Assembly: GCA_002388005.1 (NCBI GenBank) | Contig: DGLO01000060.1 | Span: forward strand, 42,987 to 48,200 | Direction of reading: 5' to 3' | DNA from: Candidatus Neomicrothrix sp. UBA4542 | Lineage (GTDB): Bacteria > Actinomycetota > Acidimicrobiia > Acidimicrobiales > Poriferisodalaceae | DNA: 5,214 nt | Part shown: positions 1 through 5,157 of the stretch, in pieces | How the letters are laid out: every line of letters starts with the position of its first letter | Numbering within the stretch: position 1 is the stretch's first letter | Translations under genes and position numbers: made by a program | Notes under the pieces: generated by a model | What the model saw: only the letters and a program-made list of their open reading frames with translations | Databases searched by the model: none | What the model was told of the DNA's origin: nothing

Positions 1-1
1 A

Positions 2-1597
2 ACTGAGCAGGTAACTGAGGAAGCGAACCGACGGAGAACCTTCGCGATTATCAGTCACCCCGACGCGGGTAAAACCACTCTGACCGAGAAGTTCCTTCTG
101 TACTCGGGCCAGATCAGTGAAGCGGGCTCGGTCAAAGCACGTTCGGGAAGGAAAACTGCGACCTCGGATTGGATGGAACTTGAACAGCAGCGAGGGATCT
201 CCATCACTTCAACCGCTCTGCAGTTCGACTATCGAGACTGTGTGCTGAATCTCTTAGACACCCCCGGGCACCGAGATTTCAGTGAAGATACCTACCGTGT
301 CCTCGCGGCGACTGACGCAGCGGTCATGGTGCTTGACGGTTCGAAAGGCATCGAGTCTCAAACGTTGAAATTGTTTGAAGTTTGCCGCCAGCGTGAAGTG
401 CCAATTCTCACCTTCGTTAACAAATGTGATCGTCCCGGCCGACCACCGCTCGAACTCATCGACGAAATCGAAAACATGCTGCAACTCCTCCCAACGCCGA
501 TGTCGTGGCCCGTGGGCGTACCCGGAGATCTCAGGGGCATTGTTGACCGAACTGCACGATCCTTTATCAGATACGACCGAACTGCTCATGGGGCTACCGA
601 ATCGAGTGAGCAACGATGTGACACAGACCAAGTAGACCCATCGATGCCCGGGTGGACAGAAGCCAGCGAAGAGTTAGAACTGCTAGAGGCGCTCGGTACC
701 GACATCGACGTCAAAGGGTTCCTTGCAGGCGAAGTCACCCCAGTTTTCTTCGGATCCGCGTTGACGAACTTCGGAGTACGGCTTCTCCTCGACTCAGTGG
801 TAGACCTCGCTCCAACGCCAGGGCCACGATTCGATGTGCAGAGTGCTCCACGTCCTGTGGAGGCGCCCTTCTCGGCGTTCGCATTCAAAGTGCAGGCCAA
901 TACCGACAAAGCCCATCGCGACCGAATTGCCTATGTGCGCGTCTGTTCGGGCCACTTTCAGCGAGGCATGAACGTTACCCAAGCTCGAACTGGTCGACCT
1001 TTCGCGACGAAGTACGCGCACACAATGTTTGGTTCAGATAGGTCAACAGTGGACGAGGCATGGCCCGGCGACGTTGTTGCCCTTGTGAATGCCACCGACG
1101 TCCGCGTGGGCGACACGTTGTATTCCGATGAGGCAGTCGAATTTCCTCAGATTCCTCTCTTCGCGCCCGAGATCTTCCGACGAATACGCGTGACCGACAC
1201 CAACCGGTTTAAGCAATTTCGGCGCGGCTTGGTCCAACTCGACGAAGAAGGCGTGATCCAAGTCCTCCGAGATGAAGAGGTCGGTGATGTGGAACCGGTC
1301 TTAGCGGCAGTAGGCCTGATGCAGTTCGACGTCGCCACGCACCGACTAGAGAACGAATTCGGCGCTCCGGTTGCGTTGACAAATGCACCGTATTCGGTGG
1401 CGAGACGCACCGATGAAGCCTCCGCCCAGGAATTGCGGCGGCTTCCCGGAGCAACCGTGTTAGAGCGAAGCGATGGCATGTTGCTCGCGTTGTTCGAAAA
1501 CGAGTTTTATCTTCAACGCATACAAAATGAGAAAGAACATCTCGTGTTGGAACGGGTCCTTGCCGAACAAGAGTGGCTTAGTGATGGAAGCAGCTAG
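2..1597 (+). CDS. prfC: Peptide chain release factor 3 (RF3), 5' end cut by the window edge
   Basis: RF3 is a cytosolic translational GTPase that recycles RF1/RF2 from the ribosome after peptide release. The open frame continues to the left edge, giving 531 visible residues against about 529 in E. coli RF3, so only a few residues are missing. Base 1 is an A, so the codon before the first visible one cannot be ATG, GTG or TTG; the true start lies at least two codons outside the window. GTPase motifs, in visible-residue numbering, are the P-loop HPDAGKTT (19-26), switch I RGISIT (64-69), DTPGH (86-90) and NKCD (140-143, normally NKxD). The RF3-type G5 region reads FFGSALTNFGV. RF3-specific stretches follow: HRDRIAYVRV, FAPEIFRRIR, GLVQLDEEGV and GLMQFDV. 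RF3 is distinguished from EF-G by this pattern and by length. The gene ends in TAG, 15 bases from the convergent zinc-ribbon gene, with no obvious terminator between them. Confidence 0.96.
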   Translation, partial: TEQVTEEANRRRTFAIISHPDAGKTTLTEKFLLYSGQISEAGSVKARSGRKTATSDWMELEQQRGISITSTALQFDYRDCVLNLLDTPGHRDFSEDTYRVLAATDAAVMVLDGSKGIESQTLKLFEVCRQREVPILTFVNKCDRPGRPPLELIDEIENMLQLLPTPMSWPVGVPGDLRGIVDRTARSFIRYDRTAHGATESSEQRCDTDQVDPSMPGWTEASEELELLEALGTDIDVKGFLAGEVTPVFFGSALTNFGVRLLLDSVVDLAPTPGPRFDVQSAPRPVEAPFSAFAFKVQANTDKAHRDRIAYVRVCSGHFQRGMNVTQARTGRPFATKYAHTMFGSDRSTVDEAWPGDVVALVNATDVRVGDTLYSDEAVEFPQIPLFAPEIFRRIRVTDTNRFKQFRRGLVQLDEEGVIQVLRDEEVGDVEPVLAAVGLMQFDVATHRLENEFGAPVALTNAPYSVARRTDEASAQELRRLPGATVLERSDGMLLALFENEFYLQRIQNEKEHLVLERVLAEQEWLSDGSS

Positions 1598-1612
1598 CCG
1601 CTGTTGTTTCTG

Positions 1613-1933
1613 TTACTCGGTCGGTAGTTGGTCTGGCATCAACGGACTGCGACCAACCCGGTAGGACGCGAGCACCCGCTCGTCACACGAGCGACACAGA
1701 TACACAACCTGAGTCGCAACGATCGATAACTGACTTCCTCTTGATTTCTCAACAATGGCTTTAACAGCACCCTCCATGTCAGCGCCACCGCAACGATCGC
1801 AGTCCGGTATTGCGTTCGGGTCGCGTACCCATTGTTGGCCACACGCCTCACAGGTCACATCAATTAGGTCGCCGCGACGATGCCCCAACAACCCGTCCCG
1901 TTCACCGCACGCGGGGCACTGCAATTCGTCCAC
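1613..1933 (-). CDS. Small zinc-ribbon protein with four CxxC pairs (hypothetical, 106 aa)
   Basis: This predicted soluble 106-residue protein has four CxxC knuckles: CPAC (6-9), CEAC (28-31), CDRC (45-48) and CRSC (80-83). Eight cysteines in this layout would fit two zinc ribbons, one N-terminal (pairs 1 and 2) and one formed by pairs 3 and 4 around a middle segment (about 54-79) rich in V, I and S. There is no signal peptide or membrane segment. The start is GTG at 1931-1933, with a purine-rich GGTGGTGGG just upstream; an upstream ATG on this strand is in another frame. The stop is TAA. It is convergent with prfC and divergent from the J-domain gene across 47 bases. I do not recognise a named family. 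Nucleic-acid binding or a metal-dependent structural role is possible for zinc ribbons in general, but nothing here decides it. Reality as a gene is well supported by the evenly spaced CxxC pairs. Confidence 0.82.
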   Translation of the reverse strand: MDELQCPACGERDGLLGHRRGDLIDVTCEACGQQWVRDPNAIPDCDRCGGADMEGAVKAIVEKSRGSQLSIVATQVVYLCRSCDERVLASYRVGRSPLMPDQLPTE

Positions 1934-1969
1934 CCCACCACCGTAGTGCCGTCGCGGTAGGTTGCCATC

Positions 1970-1976
1970 GGAGGGG
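1970..1976 (+). promoter_or_regulatory. Shine-Dalgarno sequence of the J-domain gene
   Basis: GGAGGGG lies 4 bases before the GTG at 1981 (6 bases if the core is taken as GGAGG). It decides the start: the more upstream in-frame ATG at 1810 would add 57 residues that read antisense through the zinc-ribbon gene and are not needed by the J domain. Confidence 0.75.
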
Positions 1977-1980
1977 CGAG

Positions 1981-2637
1981 GTGACGAGATTGGTCGACCA
2001 CTACGCAGTTTTAGGTATAGATAGCGATGCAGACCATGACGTCGTCCATCGGGCGTGGGTTACCGCGGCACGACTGCATCACCCCGACACTCTCGGAGAT
2101 GTGAAAGAAGCGGATCGCCGAGACGCAGCGAGGCGAATGCACGAAATAAACGAAGCCTGGCGAATATTGGGTTCACCCGATTTACGGTCTGCATACGACA
2201 AAACTCGCCAACGAGACCGAAACCAGTCGGAGCCCAGTTTGTCGAGGTGGACCGAAGAGATCTCCGAATTAGAGGACTCTGATCCGCCAGGTTTCGAAGT
2301 AGGCAATCCCTTGGTCGCCACGGCGCTCAGAGCACTCCCATGGTTAGTGGCCGGAGCGATCGGTGTAGGAATTTTCGTGTTTTCGGCGTTCGCCACAAAC
2401 AGCAGGCCCGAACGTTGGATACCTTCGACCGAGCCCTCAGGCGATCGGTGCGTTGTAGTGAGAAACGACCACTCAGTCAGATCCGCTGATTGTGAAGCAA
2501 CCTCTTCTCGCCTAGTAGTCGATTCTTTCGAGATCGGTTCACTCGGTGAGTGCCCCGAGGGCGCCGAACCTGTTCAAGCGCGGAAACTGATGGAGATCTA
2601 TTGCCTTGAGCCCCCACGGGGGGATGACCATCCCTAG
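1981..2637 (+). CDS. Membrane-anchored J-domain (DnaJ-like) protein with a four-cysteine C-terminal domain
   Basis: This is a 218-residue protein with a GTG start. An N-terminal J domain spans about residues 5-75: DHYAVLGI opens helix I, the HPD motif that stimulates Hsp70 ATPase is intact at 34-36, and INEAWRILGSPDLRSAYD matches helices III-IV. An acidic linker (about 80-108) follows, then one hydrophobic helix (about 112-137). The remaining 80 residues would lie outside the membrane if the J domain is cytosolic. They hold four cysteines (157, 171, 191, 208), enough for two disulfides, in a C...C...CP...C pattern loosely like small lipoprotein-type domains of actinobacteria. There is no Gly/Phe region or DnaJ zinc finger, so it is not housekeeping DnaJ. 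It probably recruits DnaK to the membrane for an unknown client. It is divergent from the zinc-ribbon gene, and its TAG overlaps the CoA-transferase stop on the opposite strand. Confidence 0.85.
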   Translation: MTRLVDHYAVLGIDSDADHDVVHRAWVTAARLHHPDTLGDVKEADRRDAARRMHEINEAWRILGSPDLRSAYDKTRQRDRNQSEPSLSRWTEEISELEDSDPPGFEVGNPLVATALRALPWLVAGAIGVGIFVFSAFATNSRPERWIPSTEPSGDRCVVVRNDHSVRSADCEATSSRLVVDSFEIGSLGECPEGAEPVQARKLMEIYCLEPPRGDDHP

Positions 2638-3830
2638 GTGATGACCCCTCGGTCGTAGAGTGCCTCGATCTCTTCCATCGAATAGCCGGCCTCAAGCATG
2701 ATCTCGCTTGTGTGCTCACCGTGTTCAGGAGCTGGCCCCTTCACCGACATCTCAGAACCTCCCAGATCGAACGGGGTTGCCATCGTACGGAAGGACCGAT
2801 TTGCGTTTGGCACTTCTTCGAAGGCACTCAAAGCTTCGGCTTGAGGATCAGAAAGGACCTCTGCAAGGCTCTGAATTGGCGCCCACACCAAATCTGCTGA
2901 GTCGAATCGATCCGACCAAGTCGCTCTGTCCGCGGTAGCGAATATCTCATCGCAGAGCAACATGAGTTCCGCCCCATTCTCAGCACGCTGTTCTAACTCA
3001 CTGAAGCGAGGATCGTGAATCCACTCGGACTTATCAAGCGCATCACAGAACCGGTTCCAATATGGGTCGGCGACCATAGCCAGCATGATCCAGCGGTCGT
3101 CCGAGCAGCGAAAGCGACCCACCAAAGGAGAGCTGGTTTCGATTCGCATGATTGGTTGAGGCACCTCTCCACTTGCCAAGGCTATCGAGAGGTCCGAACT
3201 CATAGTCCACATCGCTGTTTGCATAAGCGCAACCGAGATTTCTTGTCCTTGGCCGCTGAGATCCCGCTCTCGAAGGGCCAACAAGGCAGACGAAAGAATG
3301 GACAGTGAAGTTGTGTGATCTCCCTGTCCCGGGCGTCCCGCCGGCGGGGTGTGACCAGGCTCTCCCATCGTGTCGAGCACTCCGCCCCGGCTAAAGAACG
3401 CCGTGTAGTCAAACGCAAGACGGTCCTTGTCGGGCCCAGTTTTTCCGTAGCCGGTCAAGGTGAGATGGATTAGCTCAGGATGTTGGGCACGCAAATCATC
3501 GGCCGACAGCTCGTATCGATTCTGACGCTCCGTAGTCAAATTGGTGACGAAGATGTCGCAGTTTGAAGCGATTGCGTGCACCGCTGCGCGCCCGTCCTCA
3601 GTCGTAAGGTCGACAGCGATTCCGCGTTTTCCCCGATTGTCCAATTCCCACCAAGGATCGGGACCACCGGGAACCTGGACCAAACCGCGCAGCAGATCGC
3701 CGTGCGGCGGCTCGAGTTTGATGACGTCCGCGCCGAGGTCAGCCATCATTGCGCAAGCACTCGGCGCAGCGATCATGCCCGCTGCATCCAAAACTTTCAC
3801 CCCGGCTAGAGGACCTCCTGGATGACTCAC
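2634..3830 (-). CDS. Family III CoA-transferase (CaiB/BaiF, formyl-CoA transferase superfamily)
   Basis: This 398-residue protein has the normal length for the family, whose enzymes move CoA between carboxylic acids through an aspartyl-CoA thioester; the superfamily also includes alpha-methylacyl-CoA racemases. Visible hallmarks are GPLAGVKVLD (6-15), ADLGADVIKLE (30-40), DNRGKRGIAVDL (64-75), TGYGKTGPDKDR (126-137) and GQGDHTTS (168-175). By position, D171 is the expected catalytic aspartate, matching Asp169 of formyl-CoA transferase. The start is GTG at 3828-3830; an in-frame TAG four codons upstream excludes an earlier start. No clear Shine-Dalgarno precedes it. A perfect AGGAGG lies inside the gene (3814-3819), about 12 bases before a second GTG (V11), but starting there would remove the conserved GPLAG. 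The substrate cannot be read from sequence; the C-terminal half does not match an obvious Frc or racemase signature. Its stop shares CTAG with the J-domain gene. Confidence 0.93.
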   Translation of the reverse strand: MSHPGGPLAGVKVLDAAGMIAAPSACAMMADLGADVIKLEPPHGDLLRGLVQVPGGPDPWWELDNRGKRGIAVDLTTEDGRAAVHAIASNCDIFVTNLTTERQNRYELSADDLRAQHPELIHLTLTGYGKTGPDKDRLAFDYTAFFSRGGVLDTMGEPGHTPPAGRPGQGDHTTSLSILSSALLALRERDLSGQGQEISVALMQTAMWTMSSDLSIALASGEVPQPIMRIETSSPLVGRFRCSDDRWIMLAMVADPYWNRFCDALDKSEWIHDPRFSELEQRAENGAELMLLCDEIFATADRATWSDRFDSADLVWAPIQSLAEVLSDPQAEALSAFEEVPNANRSFRTMATPFDLGGSEMSVKGPAPEHGEHTSEIMLEAGYSMEEIEALYDRGVIT

Positions 3831-3839
3831 CGCATCAAG

Positions 3840-3965
3840 CTACGGTTGGCTGTACAGATCACGTAACTTCCTTGTGAGGGTCTTGCCGGTTTGTCGCCAC
3901 GCACTGCTGCGTGATGAGTGGTCCAGTCGTAGGACGGGGTAGCCATAGCGCCAAAACCTAGTCGG
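3840..3965 (-). pseudogene. Possible remnant of an acyl-CoA synthetase C-terminus
   Basis: In the CoA-transferase frame, ending 9 bases before its GTG, the - strand reads RYGYPVLRLDH, then QTGKTLTRKLRDLYSQP and a TAG. The block G-K-x-L-x-R-x-L-R resembles the C-terminal catalytic-lysine motif (GKxxRxxLR) of AMP-binding acyl-CoA synthetases, and Y-x-Y-P about 18 residues earlier resembles the YKxPR element (usually 16). The usual proline of PRTxxGK is missing. No N-terminal part exists: upstream lies AT-rich repeat DNA. A synthetase gene next to a CoA-transferase would be a sensible old operon, so a deletion relic is plausible, but the match is only about 35 residues and may be chance. Confidence 0.3.
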
Positions 3966-4000
3966 CAAACACTCCTTCGACCCCGGCCAACCTTCGTAGC

Positions 4001-4030
4001 AAATATATTGAAATATATTGAAATATATTG
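4001..4030. repeat. Three tandem copies of AAATATATTG
   Basis: Three perfect 10-bp units stand head to tail, each holding the 8-bp palindrome AATATATT. The 10-bp period is about one helical turn, so the AT blocks lie on one face of the DNA and may bend it. They sit about 170 bp upstream of the CoA-transferase start and about 180 bp upstream of the tRNA. Function is unknown: a protein-binding site, a curved promoter element or a slippage repeat are all possible. Confidence 0.9.
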
Positions 4031-4033
4031 ATA

Positions 4034-4046
4034 AACATGACATGTT
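4034..4046. promoter_or_regulatory. AACATG-A-CATGTT palindrome, possible operator
   Basis: This is a perfect 6+1+6 inverted repeat three bases after the tandem AT repeats. ACATG also occurs again at 4053-4057, 13 bases downstream of the copy at 4040-4044. The size fits a dimeric repressor site, and its place upstream of the divergent CoA-transferase and tRNA fits regulation of either. No promoter boxes can be assigned with confidence. Confidence 0.35.
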
Positions 4047-4090
4047 GACTGGACATGAAACTCTCAGTGTGATAGGTTTTATTTCCACGT

Positions 4091-4117
4091 CGCCCGAAGG
4101 GCGGCTTTCGCCGTTTT
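4091..4117 (+). terminator. GC-rich hairpin pair followed by TTTT, weak terminator candidate
   Basis: CGCCC-GAA-GGGCG (4091-4103) overlaps by two bases a second stem, CGGC-TTTC-GCCG (4102-4113), which is followed by TTTT (4114-4117). Read on the + strand this resembles a short intrinsic terminator or attenuator with two competing stems. No + strand gene is seen upstream for it to end, so it may instead insulate the tRNA or be a plain structural repeat. Confidence 0.3.
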
Positions 4118-4206
4118 GGGACCAGAATTCATCAAAGCAAGTCGAGCTCTGAGAAACCGGACCCCCGAGAGCGAGAGCACATTGAGCCGCTATCGTGACG
4201 GCCCGC

Positions 4207-4280
4207 GGGCGATTGGCTCAGTTGGTTAGAGCGCTGCCTTCACACGGCAGAGGTCACTGGTTCGAATCCAGTATCGCCCA
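4207..4280 (+). tRNA. tRNA-Val, anticodon CAC
   Basis: The full cloverleaf can be drawn: acceptor GGGCGAT/ATCGCCC (7 bp), D stem GCTC/GAGC, anticodon stem CTGCC/GGCAG with loop TTCACAC, a 5-base variable loop AGGTC, T stem ACTGG/CCAGT with loop TTCGAAT, and discriminator A at 4280. The anticodon is CAC at 4241-4243, reading GUG (valine). CCA is not encoded; the bases after the discriminator are CAC. The last 10 bases plus the next one form one copy of an 11-bp direct repeat, consistent with use of the 3' end as an integration site. Confidence 0.97.
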
Positions 4281-4281
4281 C
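4271..4281 (+). repeat. Candidate attachment core, copy 1 (tRNA-Val 3' end)
   Basis: GTATCGCCCAC covers the end of the T stem, the acceptor 3' strand, the discriminator and one more base. An identical copy in the same orientation lies 374 bp downstream, at the end of a serine recombinase relic. tRNA 3' ends are well-known sites for genomic islands and phages. The short core makes this a candidate, not a proof. Confidence 0.55.
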
Positions 4282-4350
4282 ACTCAAACATACTTGTTGC
4301 TGATTCACAGGCTTTGGTTCGTTTGAAACCAGCGTAATAGGGTGACCTCT

Positions 4351-4512
4351 ATGGGAAAACGAGAAAAGAAACCTTTGAGTACGCAAAGGAAGGGCGCTTC
4401 AGCACTCCTGATAATCGGCGGTCTGTTGGCGCTCTCTGGTTCCAACATTGTCTTCGCTGGTCTCTTCATCGTCGGCGGTGCTGTGCTCCTCTTCACTGAC
4501 AAGGACAACTAA
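4351..4512 (+). CDS. 53-aa small membrane protein, two hydrophobic segments
   Basis: The frame runs from ATG at 4351 to TAA at 4510-4512. A strongly basic N-terminus (MGKREKKPLSTQRKG) is followed by a hydrophobic stretch (about 16-28), a GSN turn (30-32), a second hydrophobic stretch (about 33-48) and a charged end (TDKDN). By the positive-inside rule the N-terminus should be cytoplasmic, giving either a tight two-helix hairpin or one long buried segment. AGGGTG (4339-4344) lies 6 bases before the ATG and could serve as ribosome binding site. The gene stands alone between the tRNA and the second attachment core. I do not recognise a family. Small toxin, phage-type membrane peptide or lineage-specific orphan are possibilities, none shown by sequence. 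Confidence 0.6.
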   Translation: MGKREKKPLSTQRKGASALLIIGGLLALSGSNIVFAGLFIVGGAVLLFTDKDN

Positions 4513-4640
4513 AACGACGAAAGACCGCCCCCGATAGACCGCTTTGCGCTTTTACTTCGGTCGGATTCTTGGATTTCTTTCTGCACCTGATTCTCCGGTT
4601 TCTCTACCTGAGAATTTGCAGTCGTATGTTTGAGGGCAGA

Positions 4641-5114
4641 TCATGTATCGCCCACCATTAGAGGGACTTTCGAACCATGGTCCTGTGCGGTGTGGGACCG
4701 GTTGATTTGGTCGATGACGTGGTCCCAGTCGATGCCGGTGGGGTCGTGGGCGTAGGCGGTGTTTTGGGTTTGGAGCTTCTGAGGGAGCTCTGGGTCCAGG
4801 AGCGCGGCCATCGCCGGCCGGAGTTCGCCTTCGACGGGTTCGAGGTCGTCGACGTAGATGGCTTCGAACCAGGCGTGGTTGAGTTCGTGGCGGTCGTGGT
4901 CTGAACAGTGCTCGTAGGCAGTCGCGGTGTCGCGAGCGAACTCGAGCGCTCGGCTGATGATTCGTTCGGGGTCGCCGATCGCGTTCTGGGCTTGCTCGAG
5001 AAGCTGCTCCGCGTGGACCTCCTCGTCGGCGAGCCGGGCTTGTTCGGCTTTGAGTTGTTTGATCGGGATGGCGTCGTTGTAGAAGGCCTGGAGCATCTCG
5101 TCCTGCTCAACCGT
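4641..5114 (-). pseudogene. 3' remnant of a large serine recombinase (integrase) gene
   Basis: About 157 codons remain, ending in TGA at 4641-4643. An in-frame TAG at 5115-5117 closes the frame upstream, and the resolvase catalytic domain and recombinase zinc ribbon are absent. What is left matches the C-terminal coiled-coil region of actinobacterial large serine recombinases. Counting from the first ATG (5094-5096), AFYNDAIPIKQLKAEQARL (4-22) and the following Glu/Gln/Ala-rich helix match the usual FYxGxIxxxxLxxEqxRi segment; AYEHCSDHDRHELNHAWFEAI (60-80) and YVDD (81-84) match the aYxxApdxxRrxlNqAfFerIyVdd block. The last four residues, VGDT, are read through the candidate attachment core. 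Base composition is richer than the neighbours (41 of 60 G+C at 4801-4860), consistent with foreign origin. No activity is expected. The alternative, a short intact coiled-coil protein starting at 5096, is unlikely given this family match. Confidence 0.75.
4645..4655 (+). repeat. Candidate attachment core, copy 2 (in recombinase 3' end)
   Basis: This is an exact copy of GTATCGCCCAC, direct with the tRNA copy and 374 bp away. On the - strand it supplies the last sense codons of the recombinase relic. The two bases after it (CA) extend it to ATCGCCCACCA, which looks like an acceptor strand with discriminator and encoded CCA, whereas the intact tRNA lacks CCA. Confidence 0.55.
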
Positions 5115-5146
5115 CTAGTGTCTGGCTTCGTAGCCGAGGCCAGCTG

Positions 5147-5151
5147 AAGGA
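5147..5151 (+). promoter_or_regulatory. Shine-Dalgarno sequence of the dioxygenase gene
   Basis: AAGGA stands 6 bases before the ATG at 5158, and no other in-frame start fits as well. It lies only about 30 bases from the point where the recombinase relic is truncated (5115-5117), so any promoter must be within or beyond the relic. Confidence 0.6.
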
Positions 5152-5157
5152 ATTCGC

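Larger units (their letters stand above)
3831..4206. other. 376-base stretch without an intact gene
   Basis: The part next to the CoA-transferase (about 3840-3990) has ordinary base composition and, on the - strand, an open frame ending in TAG at 3840-3842 that resembles an acyl-CoA synthetase tail. From 4001 to about 4085 it is strongly AT-rich, with tandem repeats and a palindrome. A GC-rich hairpin follows at 4091-4117. The rest up to the tRNA shows nothing I can name, apart from a GCCCGCGGGC palindrome at 4201-4210 whose right half is the 5' end of the tRNA. An 82-codon frame (3840-4088, - strand, GTG start) spans both the AT repeats and the synthetase-like tail. I do not take it as a real gene, because its first half is mostly translated repeat. 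Confidence 0.7.

Noticed and set aside
254..1479. Several 60-130 codon frames antisense or out of frame within prfC
   Set aside because: They overlap a well-conserved RF3 frame, and none shows a recognisable domain.
1810..1980. Upstream ATG extension of the J-domain gene
   Set aside because: It adds 57 residues read antisense to the zinc-ribbon gene and shows no domain. The GTG at 1981 has a strong Shine-Dalgarno and sits right before the J domain.
3840..4088. 82-codon frame on the - strand as a real gene
   Set aside because: Its first half is translated AT repeat, its GTG start lies next to a hairpin with no Shine-Dalgarno, and only its tail has protein-like similarity, better explained as a remnant.
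4201..4210. GCCCGCGGGC palindrome at the tRNA 5' end
   Set aside because: Half of it is the tRNA acceptor strand itself. It could be a leader that pairs with the acceptor, but a 10-base GC palindrome alone does not support a function.
4315..4331. TGGTT-7-AACCA interrupted palindrome between the tRNA and the 53-aa gene
   Set aside because: Five-base arms around a 7-base loop are expected by chance at this scale, and no promoter boxes frame it convincingly.
4537..4562. GACCG/CGGTC inverted repeat as a terminator of the 53-aa gene
   Set aside because: The stem is 5 bp with a 16-base loop and no clean T-run directly after it, too weak to call.
4658..5147. Other open frames over the recombinase relic, on both strands
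   Set aside because: They give low-complexity Ser/Thr/Arg or Val/Gly/Asp-rich proteins, typical shadows of a GC-rich gene. The - strand frame ending at 4641 carries the family match.
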